The position numbers and the translations under genes are program-made. From contig JACQOY010000214.1 in the NCBI GenBank assembly GCA_016207765.1, positions 1-6,740 of the forward strand: 6,740 bases of DNA. The letters run 5' to 3'. The notes under the pieces are model-generated. The model did not search any database and was not told where the DNA came from. It worked only from the letters and a program-made list of their open reading frames with translations. Positions 1 to 5,291 of the stretch are shown in pieces (position 1 is the stretch's first letter; each line of letters opens with the position of its first letter). This DNA is from Deltaproteobacteria bacterium. Its GTDB lineage: Bacteria > UBA10199 > SBBF01.

Positions 1-1
1 C

Positions 2-397
2 ACCCCTACATGGGGTCTGATTATCGGTGCCCCCCTCGGCTTCCTCTCGGGCCTAACCGGCATCGGCGGCGGCATTTTTCTGGCTCCCCTTCTCTACCTG
101 ATGAAGTGGAGGAACGCCCGGCAGATCGCCGCAATGTCCTGTTTTTTCATCTTCGTCAATTCACTGGCGGGATTGATCGGCCAGTTCAGCAAGGATTGGA
201 CCATCGACGTAGGGGCGTATAGCTATACGCCCCTACTGATCATCGCCGTCTTTCTTGGCGGCCAGATCGGAACGCGTTTAAGCCTCGGCAGCGTAGCAGT
301 CCCCGGAGGGGGAAAATTGGCACCCGTTCATCTCCAGCGGATCACCGCCGTTCTGATTCTTTCCGTCGCCGCAAAGATTTTTTGGGGGTTTTTATGA
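2..397 (+). CDS. TauE/SafE-family membrane permease, C-terminal part (5' end outside window)
   Basis: The reading frame is open from the window edge to TGA at 395-397, leaving 131 visible residues of a polytopic inner-membrane protein. The motif GLTGIGGGIFLAP near the left edge is the glycine-rich signature that starts the second half-repeat of TauE/SafE (COG0730) permeases. The later segment LIIAVFLGGQIGTRL and the closing hydrophobic helix (AVLILSVAAKIFWGFL) also fit the family. Members are thought to export sulfite, sulfoacetate or related anions, but the substrate cannot be read from sequence. The gene overlaps moeA by 4 bp (ATGA, 394-397), so it is probably translated in the same operon. 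Two oddities are a 28-bp perfect palindrome read in frame as VGAYSYTPL, and a Gly/Pro-rich stretch (SVAVPGGGKLAP) before the last helix. Family assignment is firm; the role in a molybdenum-cofactor operon is inference. Confidence 0.85.
   Translation, partial: TPTWGLIIGAPLGFLSGLTGIGGGIFLAPLLYLMKWRNARQIAAMSCFFIFVNSLAGLIGQFSKDWTIDVGAYSYTPLLIIAVFLGGQIGTRLSLGSVAVPGGGKLAPVHLQRITAVLILSVAAKIFWGFL
209..236. repeat. 28-bp perfect palindrome inside the permease gene
   Basis: The half-site GTAGGGGCGTATAG is followed directly by its exact reverse complement, giving 14 bp per arm with no spacer. It stops at 208/237, where the bases no longer pair. It is read without a frame break by the TauE/SafE-like gene, between two membrane segments. 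A perfect palindrome of this length is not expected by chance. From memory, GTAGGGGCG...CGCCCCTAC palindromes recur as dispersed elements in environmental bacterial genomes. That would make this one copy of a REP- or MITE-like family, but the other copies lie outside this window. Confidence 0.8.
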
Positions 398-1653
398 TCA
401 CCGTCGCGGAGGCCAAAAAAATTCTGGATAAACAGGCGCAACAGATGCTGTCTTTCCTTCCGAAAACAGGCCGGATTCTCCCTCTGACGGAAGTGGTCGG
501 CCGGATCACTGCCGAACCCATTTCCGCCCCCATTTCGGTCCCCCTGTTTGACAACTCGGCCATGGACGGTTTTGCCGTTCGCTCGGCCGATGTGAAAACA
601 GCATCTCCCGATTGTCCGGTGATCCTGAAAATCGACGGAGAGGCCAGGGCGGGCGATTCTTTGAAGGAACTGGGCGAACCGCAGACAACAATTCGCATCA
701 TGACCGGCGCTCCCCTCCCCCTTAATGCCGATGCCGTCGTCATGAAAGAAGAGGCGGTTGAAAAAAACGGGGGCGTCCTCTTATCCCGTCCGGTCGCGGC
801 GGGAAAAAATGTCCGCCGGAAAGGGGAGGATTTTAACGCCGGGGATGAGGCGATTCCGGTCGGCACGAAAATTACGCCGGGAGTCGCCGGCCTCATGGCC
901 TCCCTCGGCATCCGCAACGTGCCCGTAAAACCGAAACCGCGCGTTTCCGTTATCGCCACCGGGTGCGAGCTTGTTTCTTGTCTCGAAGCGCTGAAACCCG
1001 GAAAAATTCTGGAGTCCAATTCCGTTTTCCTGAAGGCCGCCCTTTCGGAAATCGGGATCTCTCCCGTTCGGAACGCCGTCATCGAAGACGACCCGGCGCT
1101 CATTCGCGAACGGCTTGTTGCGGCCTTTGAGGATTGCCACCAGGTGGCCTCAGATGTGATCATTATTACGGGCGGCGTTTCCGTCGGGGACCACGATCAC
1201 ACCCGAAGCGTTCTTGAGGGGCTGGGGGTCACCCAGCTTTTCTGGAAGGTGGCCCAAAAACCGGGAAAACCGTTCTATGTGGGCACACTGGACAAAAAAG
1301 GCGAAAAAGGAGAAAAACTTATTTTCGGCCTTCCGGGAAATCCCTACGCCGTTTTTGTCTGTTTTTATCTCTACATCCACCCCATTCTTCTGACCCTGAT
1401 GGGCCATCCCCACCCCGAACCCAGGCGGGAGAGGTTGAAATTATCCCGTGGCATCGCCAAGAACGACGGCCGAAGCCATTTTTTGAAGGGAAAAACGGTC
1501 CAAAAAAACAACGAGACGCTGGCTTGGCCGTTAAAGGGGCAAGGGTCCCATTTGTTGGGGGCGCTGACGAAAACCGATATTTTGATCTGTGTGCCGGCGG
1601 AAACGCGGGAAATAAAAGAGGGGGAAGAGGTTGAAGTCGTTTATCTTCCCTGA
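394..1653 (+). CDS. moeA: Molybdopterin molybdenumtransferase MoeA
   Basis: MoeA inserts molybdenum from molybdate into adenylylated molybdopterin in the cytoplasm, giving Mo-MPT. The 419-residue length is usual for bacterial MoeA. The N-terminal MoeA domains contain DNSAMDGFAVR (from residue 53) and MTGAPLP (from 103). The MogA-like central domain runs from about 178 to 320 with ATGCEL (188-193), ITGGVSVGDHDH (from 258), a KPGKPFYVG segment and GLPGNP (312-317). The C-terminal beta domain ends near 416. I chose ATG 394 rather than the in-frame TTG at 382, because GGGGG at 384-388 is well spaced for it and the ATG overlaps the permease stop as ATGA. One variation is TGCEL where MoeA proteins usually have TGDEL; the glutamate is kept. 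moaD follows after 14 bp, in the same operon. Confidence 0.96.
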   Translation: MITVAEAKKILDKQAQQMLSFLPKTGRILPLTEVVGRITAEPISAPISVPLFDNSAMDGFAVRSADVKTASPDCPVILKIDGEARAGDSLKELGEPQTTIRIMTGAPLPLNADAVVMKEEAVEKNGGVLLSRPVAAGKNVRRKGEDFNAGDEAIPVGTKITPGVAGLMASLGIRNVPVKPKPRVSVIATGCELVSCLEALKPGKILESNSVFLKAALSEIGISPVRNAVIEDDPALIRERLVAAFEDCHQVASDVIIITGGVSVGDHDHTRSVLEGLGVTQLFWKVAQKPGKPFYVGTLDKKGEKGEKLIFGLPGNPYAVFVCFYLYIHPILLTLMGHPHPEPRRERLKLSRGIAKNDGRSHFLKGKTVQKNNETLAWPLKGQGSHLLGALTKTDILICVPAETREIKEGEEVEVVYLP

Positions 1654-1660
1654 AAGGAGA
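1653..1660 (+). promoter_or_regulatory. Ribosome binding site of moaD
   Basis: AAAGGAGA begins at the last base of the moeA stop codon and ends 7 bp before ATG 1668. This supports the ATG start over the in-frame TTG at 1665, and it suggests moeA-moaD translational coupling. Confidence 0.75.
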
Positions 1661-1667
1661 AACTTTG

Positions 1668-1913
1668 ATGAAAGTCACCGTTCGCTATTTTGCCCAGTTG
1701 AAAGACAAATTCGGAAAAGAGGCTGACATCCTGGAATTCAAACAGCCCCCACACGTTTTCGATATATTCCGACAATTATTCCCGGATGGATCCGAACGGA
1801 CAAAGATGCAATCTTTTTTGCGCGTGGCGGTGAACGAGGAATATGCCCCGCTCGAAGCAAGATTGAACGAGGGGGACGAGGTGGCATTTATCCCCCCCGT
1901 GGCGGGAGGTTGA
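1668..1913 (+). CDS. moaD: Molybdopterin synthase small (sulfur-carrier) subunit MoaD
   Basis: This 81-residue beta-grasp, ubiquitin-like protein is the right size for MoaD. It starts MKVTVRYFAQLKDKFG, a typical ThiS/MoaD first strand and helix, and ends FIPPVAGG. The C-terminal Gly-Gly is adenylylated by MoeB and converted to a thiocarboxylate, which donates sulfur to cyclic pyranopterin monophosphate inside the MoaD-MoaE synthase. Middle residues (RVAVNEEY, LNEGDEVAFIPP) also match the family. It lies 14 bp after moeA and 4 bp before moaE, the usual neighbour of its partner subunit. No moeB is visible here, so the activating enzyme must be encoded elsewhere. Confidence 0.93.
   Translation: MKVTVRYFAQLKDKFGKEADILEFKQPPHVFDIFRQLFPDGSERTKMQSFLRVAVNEEYAPLEARLNEGDEVAFIPPVAGG
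1904..1910 (+). promoter_or_regulatory. Ribosome binding site of moaE-mobA, inside the moaD Gly-Gly codons
   Basis: GGGAGGT lies 7 bp upstream of ATG 1918. It is formed by the last codons of moaD, which encode the essential C-terminal Gly-Gly. The site confirms the moaE start and means the two synthase subunits are probably translated by closely following ribosomes. Confidence 0.75.
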
Positions 1914-1917
1914 TGAA

Positions 1918-2970
1918 ATGATTACTCATAAGCCGATCGACCCATCCAACCTTGAAGCCGAACTGAACGATCCCGCCTGCGGCGGGGTTGTCGCCTTTGT
2001 CGGCAAGGTCCGAAACCATCACGACGGAAAGAAGGTGACCGGCCTGACCTACGAGGCCTACGTGCCGATGGCGGAGAAAATTCTCACGGCAATTGCGGCC
2101 GAGGCGGTGGAAAAATTCGGCGTAAAAGAGGCAAAGATTCTTCATCGGGTGGGCGATTTGGAAATCGGGGATATTGCCGTGTGGGTGGGAGTGGAGTCGG
2201 CTCACCGGGCCGAGGCCTTTGAGGCCTGCCGATATGTCATTGACGAACTGAAACAACGGACGCCGATATGGAAAAAGGAACATTATCAGGATGGAAAGAG
2301 GCAATGGGTAGGTTGTAAAGACCAGGGACCAGGGACCAGGGACCAGGGACTAAAAGCTTTAGGTCACGGGTCACGAGTCACGGGTCACGGGTCTAAGCAT
2401 AAATACATCGCCGTCATCCTCGCCGGCGGCCAAAGCAAAAGATTCGGAAACGACAAGTTGTTCGCTTTATTCAAGGGAAGAACGCTCGTCGAAATTCTCC
2501 TCTCCACCCTGAAATCGTGCGGATTCGACGTTGTCATCTCCGGACCGAAAAACAAATTCGGGCATCTGGGCGTGCCGATTATCGGGGATGAACACCCGTT
2601 TGATGGACCTTTAAGCGCCCTCTCAAGCGTCTGGAAGAAAACAACCGCCGACAGAATCCTTGTTGTCGCGGGCGACATGCCCTTTATCAGCTCCTCTGTT
2701 ATCGGCGAACTTTGGGAGAAAAACCGAATGGCCGATGTGACTCTCCTCTGCGGCGCTTCGGGTCCATCCCCCCTTCCGGGCGTCTATTCACGCGAAACCC
2801 AAAAAACAATCATCCAACTCTTAAAAGAAGGGCGCCGGGACCTTTTTTCCCTTTTGGACAGAGGATTTCTTGTTGAAATCATTGATAAAAACAAATTCGC
2901 CCCTGGAAACGAGGGAGAACAGGCCCTTGTCAACATCAATACGGCAAATGATCTGGATTGTCTGACCTAA
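1918..2970 (+). CDS. MoaE-MobA fusion: molybdopterin synthase large subunit joined to molybdenum cofactor guanylyltransferase
   Basis: One 350-residue frame holds two complete enzymes. Residues 1-132 are MoaE, which with MoaD converts cyclic pyranopterin monophosphate to molybdopterin: VAFVGKVRNHHDG (25-37), LTYEAYVPMAEK, HRVG (76-79), and TPIWKKE with K119 at the catalytic lysine position, with K127 following. Residues about 162-350 are MobA, which transfers GMP from GTP to the cofactor: LAGGQSKRFGNDK (168-180) is the nucleotide-binding loop, GDMPF (252-256) the metal-binding aspartate region and NINTANDL (339-346) the usual C-terminal motif. The linker (133-161) is rich in Gly, Asp, Gln and His and is encoded by two arrays of 7-bp repeats. 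No ATG, GTG or TTG lies in frame between the MoaE end and the MobA nucleotide loop, so MobA cannot start alone with a canonical codon. Both domains have family-typical lengths. Whether the chain stays joined in the cell is unknown. Confidence 0.92.
   Translation: MITHKPIDPSNLEAELNDPACGGVVAFVGKVRNHHDGKKVTGLTYEAYVPMAEKILTAIAAEAVEKFGVKEAKILHRVGDLEIGDIAVWVGVESAHRAEAFEACRYVIDELKQRTPIWKKEHYQDGKRQWVGCKDQGPGTRDQGLKALGHGSRVTGHGSKHKYIAVILAGGQSKRFGNDKLFALFKGRTLVEILLSTLKSCGFDVVISGPKNKFGHLGVPIIGDEHPFDGPLSALSSVWKKTTADRILVVAGDMPFISSSVIGELWEKNRMADVTLLCGASGPSPLPGVYSRETQKTIIQLLKEGRRDLFSLLDRGFLVEIIDKNKFAPGNEGEQALVNINTANDLDCLT
2320..2350 (+). repeat. Heptanucleotide tandem repeat (GACCAGG x4 + GAC) in the moaE-mobA linker
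   Basis: There are four exact head-to-tail copies of GACCAGG (2320-2326, 2327-2333, 2334-2340, 2341-2347) and a partial GAC. Because 7 is not a multiple of 3, all three codon phases of the unit are read, giving DQGPGTR then DQG. Loss of one copy would bring TAA 2351-2353 into frame. Gain of one copy would bring TAA 2394-2396 into frame. Either would end the protein right after MoaE. The array resembles cyanobacterial heptanucleotide STRR repeats in form only. Confidence 0.92.
2363..2394 (+). repeat. Second heptanucleotide tandem repeat (GTCACGG x4 + GTCT) in the moaE-mobA linker
   Basis: The copies are GTCACGG (2363-2369), GTCACGA (2370-2376, one base changed), GTCACGG (2377-2383) and GTCACGG (2384-2390), followed by GTCT. 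The array lies 12 bp after the first one. The spacer between them can fold CTAAA/TTTAG around AGC, so a GAC-starting array and a GTC-starting array flank a small hairpin. Encoded residues include GHGSRVTGHGS. It probably forms a single element with the first array. Confidence 0.88.
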
Positions 2971-3011
2971 ATCATGTGGTAAATTTTCCCCTCTTGATGC
3001 ATGAATAAGAA

Positions 3012-3017
3012 GGGAGG
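3012..3017 (+). promoter_or_regulatory. Ribosome binding site deciding the ferritin-like start
   Basis: GGGAGG sits 4 bp before ATG 3022. The other in-frame ATG, at 3001, has a pyrimidine-rich upstream region and no comparable site, so 3022 is preferred. The 51 bp between the mobA stop and this start contain only a weak promoter-like pair (TTGTCT 2958, TAAATT 2980), so read-through from the molybdenum-cofactor operon is possible. Confidence 0.65.
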
Positions 3018-3021
3018 AAGC

Positions 3022-3546
3022 ATGAAGACATTTGCCGAATTATCTCCCGAAGAAATCCTTTCACTGGCCATCGCTATCGAAGCCTCAAATGCCGAACACT
3101 ACCAGGAATGGGCTGATCGTTTTCAACCATTTGATACCGTAGTCAGCCGTCTTTTGGAAGATCTGGCAAAAGAAGAAGAGGTGCATGGAAAACAACTGAT
3201 CGATCTGTATCACAGCCGGTTTGGAAAACGAATCGGGAAAATCAAACCGGAGGAGGTGGAAAGGCAAATAGAGAGGCCTGCGCTTCCGGACAACCATTTT
3301 TTTGTGGTTGATCCCGATATGGCCCACAATATCCTCTGGGCCGCCCTTCGCACGGAGCTTAAGGCGCGCGAATTTTATGAAAGACTGACGGAACAAACGA
3401 AGGACAAGGCTCTTCTTAAAGTCTACAAAATGCTTGCCGCTTTTGAAGAGGATCATGTCCAGGCCTTGCAAAACAGGCTCGCCCATCTTAAAAGGGGGAT
3501 TAACCATGCCTCCCCCCTCACCGACAAAACGGCTCTACACGAGTGA
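3022..3546 (+). CDS. Ferritin-like di-iron protein (rubrerythrin-like, no rubredoxin domain)
   Basis: The 174-residue, mostly helical cytoplasmic protein carries the full duplicated di-iron signature of the rubrerythrin/ferritin-like family (COG1633): E20-x6-Y27, E52-x2-H55, E112-x6-Y119 and E142-x2-H145, in the order expected for a four-helix bundle. There is no Cys-x-x-Cys pair, so the rubredoxin electron-transfer domain of classical rubrerythrin is absent. Such proteins reduce peroxide, sense or store iron, or act as oxidases; the exact reaction cannot be told. Charged residues dominate the loop at about 70-95 between the two helix pairs. The last 14 codons overlap the start of the NnrS-family gene, so the two are likely co-translated. 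The link to nitrogen-oxide or oxidative stress is inference from this neighbour. Confidence 0.85.
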   Translation: MKTFAELSPEEILSLAIAIEASNAEHYQEWADRFQPFDTVVSRLLEDLAKEEEVHGKQLIDLYHSRFGKRIGKIKPEEVERQIERPALPDNHFFVVDPDMAHNILWAALRTELKAREFYERLTEQTKDKALLKVYKMLAAFEEDHVQALQNRLAHLKRGINHASPLTDKTALHE

Positions 3547-4690
3547 CCCTTATCAGTGGTTTTTTCCCCTTGGCATTCTTTTCGGCCTGACGGGAACCGG
3601 ATTCTGGATTTTGTTCGGGTTTGGCCGCCTGCCGTTCTATCCGTCACCTCACCACGCCGAGGCGATGATCGGCGGCTTCCTCCTCACCGTGGCGATCGGT
3701 TTTTTGATGACCGCCATTCCCCGGTTTACCGGAACCCCTTCGGCGTCGACAGGGGAGAAAGGGGTAATATTTCTGACCGCAATAGCCCTTTTTTGCGCCT
3801 CTTTTTTCTCATTTCGATTCTGGTTTCATGGCTTGGTGGCTATTGAACTTCTTCTGCTGTTCCGTTTCGGGCTTTCCCGAATCATCAAGGCCGCGTTTAG
3901 GCCGGCCCCCTCTTTCCCCCTCGTGGGATTCGGCCTGCTCATGGCGTTGATCGGCACCTTTCTGTTGCTGGCCAACGATGTAAAATCGCTCCCCTCCGCC
4001 GCCGTTTTCTTTGCCCGCCTCATTTTTTGGTACGGCCTCTTCAACGGATTGGCCCTTGGCATCGGCACCCAGCTTCTCCCTTCAATTATGGGAATTGTTC
4101 AAACCGCGTCGTCTCCGTCTCTGCCCACTCCGTTGAATGCGGGTGACAGGAACCGGAACAAGCGCCGATTTTTTATTCTGTGCGGTTTCATCCTGTTTGC
4201 CTCGTTTGCCGTCGAGGCTGGATTAAGCCTCTTTTGGGGGCGGCTTCTCCGCGCCCTTCTGGTGACAACGGTGATGATCGGATATTGGAAGATTTACCGT
4301 TTTCCGCGTTCCCCCGGCATTTTGACCCTATGCCTCTGGATTTCCGGATGTCTGCTTTTGATCGGGCAGTGGCCGGGTGTTTTCTTTCCCCAATATGCCG
4401 TTCATGGGGCGCATATTTTGTTTATTGCCTCGCTTTCACTGATGATTTTTTCGGTAGCCACCCGCGTTACCCTTTCGCACGGCGGCCATGATCTGGCCCT
4501 GGAGCGCCGGTCGCCCGCTCTCGTGGCGACTCTTCTCTTTCTTTTTGCGGCGTTGATCGTCCGGCTTTTGGCCCCCTTCAATGAGGGTTATTTCCGACTT
4601 TTGGTCCTGGCATCAGTTTTATGGATCGGCGGGGCCTTGAGCTGGTCGGTTTTTTTTCTTCCAAAAATATTCAACCGCCGGCACCCCTGA
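3506..4690 (+). CDS. nnrS: NnrS-family multi-pass membrane protein
   Basis: The frame encodes 394 residues, the usual NnrS length of about 400, with roughly ten to twelve hydrophobic segments typical of an inner-membrane protein. Family features are YQWFFPLGILFG at the start, histidines H49-H50 in the first loop followed by GGFLLTVAIGFLMTAIPRFTG, a VHGAH segment (299-303), and ATRVTLSHGGHDL near 318-330. NnrS of Rhodobacter binds heme and copper, and family members protect against nitric oxide or nitrosative stress. Conserved histidines are visible here, but cofactor binding is inferred. I chose ATG 3506 because AAAGGGGG (3491-3498) lies 7 bp upstream; an in-frame TTG at 3434 would add a non-hydrophobic extension deep in the preceding gene. 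It overlaps the ferritin-like gene by 41 bp in another frame. Confidence 0.87.
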   Translation: MPPPSPTKRLYTSDPYQWFFPLGILFGLTGTGFWILFGFGRLPFYPSPHHAEAMIGGFLLTVAIGFLMTAIPRFTGTPSASTGEKGVIFLTAIALFCASFFSFRFWFHGLVAIELLLLFRFGLSRIIKAAFRPAPSFPLVGFGLLMALIGTFLLLANDVKSLPSAAVFFARLIFWYGLFNGLALGIGTQLLPSIMGIVQTASSPSLPTPLNAGDRNRNKRRFFILCGFILFASFAVEAGLSLFWGRLLRALLVTTVMIGYWKIYRFPRSPGILTLCLWISGCLLLIGQWPGVFFPQYAVHGAHILFIASLSLMIFSVATRVTLSHGGHDLALERRSPALVATLLFLFAALIVRLLAPFNEGYFRLLVLASVLWIGGALSWSVFFLPKIFNRRHP

Positions 4691-4720
4691 TCCCAAAACA
4701 GCAGGCCCCCCAAAATTCGA

Positions 4721-4748
4721 TTGTAAAAACAGGTATTTTTGATATGAA
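4721..4748 (+). promoter_or_regulatory. Possible sigma70-type promoter for the Tudor-knot gene
   Basis: TTGTAA (4721-4726) and TATGAA (4743-4748) are separated by 16 bp, each matching 4 of 6 consensus bases. A TG one base before the second hexamer (TGATATGAA) makes an extended -10 element. The surrounding sequence is AT-rich compared with the flanking genes. Transcription would start near 4755, just before the ribosome site GGAGGAG (4757-4763), which precedes ATG 4771. The call rests on pattern only. Confidence 0.35.
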
Positions 4749-4770
4749 CTGAAGCGGGAGGAGAAAATCC

Positions 4771-5211
4771 ATGAAAACCATGTCCTTTAAAAACCTGAAA
4801 TACTTCCTGCTTGTTTTGGTTGCCGTCTTCGGAACATTCACCGGAGCCACAGCTTTTGCCGGGATATGCCGTGTCGACGACAAGGCGCAGGTGCTGTGGA
4901 AAGGGACCTGGTATCCGGCCACGGTCACCAAGGCCAAGGAAGATCAATGTTTCATCCATTACGACGGATACGGCAATTCGTGGGATGAATGGGTCGGTGC
5001 CGATCGGATCAAGATAACCTCCGGCGCCTCCTCCCCGGTTACCGCCGCGGCCTCCAAGTTCAAGGAAGCCGATCCTGTTCAGATTCTTTGGAAAGGGAGC
5101 TGGTATCCGGCGCACGTCCTCAAGACAAAAGGGGATCAGCTCTATATCCACTACGATGGCTATGACAATTCATGGGATGAATGGGTGGGGCCGGACCGGT
5201 ACAAGAAATAA
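4771..5211 (+). CDS. Secreted protein with two tandem Tudor-knot/chromo-barrel-like domains
   Basis: The 146-residue protein begins with a signal peptide: basic residues, a hydrophobic core (FLLVLVAVF) and a likely cleavage after ATAFA at residue 30. The mature part is two copies of one module, about 39-82 and 103-145, joined by a short Ala/Ser linker. Each copy has the pattern LWKGxWYPAxV...DQ...IHYDGYxNSWDEWVGxDR. By hand alignment at an offset of 64 residues, 31 of 42 positions are identical. The pattern matches Tudor-knot/MBT-type small beta barrels with their aromatic cage residues (W, Y, W). Such domains bind methylated histones in eukaryotes; in exported bacterial proteins the ligand is unknown. 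C33 and C60 occur only in the first half and could form a disulfide. It follows nnrS by 80 bp with a good ribosome site (GGAGGAG). I infer an extracytoplasmic binding role, no enzyme. Confidence 0.85.
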   Translation: MKTMSFKNLKYFLLVLVAVFGTFTGATAFAGICRVDDKAQVLWKGTWYPATVTKAKEDQCFIHYDGYGNSWDEWVGADRIKITSGASSPVTAAASKFKEADPVQILWKGSWYPAHVLKTKGDQLYIHYDGYDNSWDEWVGPDRYKK

Positions 5212-5216
5212 CTTAC

Positions 5217-5290
5217 CCCATCCCACAGGGACTGCTTCGCCGCCGAGAGCCCTGCGATCGGCCTGTGATCTGTAGTTCACTACGGATGGG
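5217..5290. repeat. Intergenic nested inverted repeats between convergent genes
   Basis: CCCATCC (5217-5223) can pair with GGATGGG (5284-5290). Within it, CACAGG (5224-5229) pairs with CCTGTG (5262-5267), and GTAG/CTAC (5272-5275/5280-5283) closes a TTCA loop. Inside the second stem, GCTTCG (5234-5239) can pair with CGA and AGC (5244-5250) with one bulged base. The result is a compact branched fold filling the gap between two genes that run toward each other. There is no T-tract, so it is not a standard intrinsic terminator, though it may still limit read-through. It may instead be a degenerate dispersed repeat. Confidence 0.4.
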
Positions 5291-5291
5291 A

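Noticed and set aside
300..313. Small inverted repeat TCCCC/GGGGA near the end of the permease gene
   Set aside because: With 5 bp per arm and a 4-bp loop it is within chance expectation for GC-rich coding sequence.
382..393. Upstream TTG start for moeA
   Set aside because: ATG 394 has a better-spaced purine-rich site and forms the ATGA overlap with the permease stop; the extra four residues match nothing in MoeA.
342..1163. Long open frame (273 codons) on the minus strand opposite moeA
   Set aside because: Its translation is Ser/Arg/Thr-rich with no recognisable domain, while the plus strand encodes a full MoeA with all motifs.
2320..2394. CRISPR-like array
   Set aside because: The units are 7 bp and directly adjacent with no unique spacers, and they lie inside a coding frame.
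3001..3021. Earlier ATG for the ferritin-like gene (adds MNKKGGS)
   Set aside because: No ribosome site precedes it, and GGGAGG within this stretch serves ATG 3022.
5217..5290. tRNA-like cloverleaf (7-bp outer stem, about 74 nt)
   Set aside because: There is no TTCGA T-loop, no 5-bp T-stem next to the outer stem and no anticodon arm on either strand.
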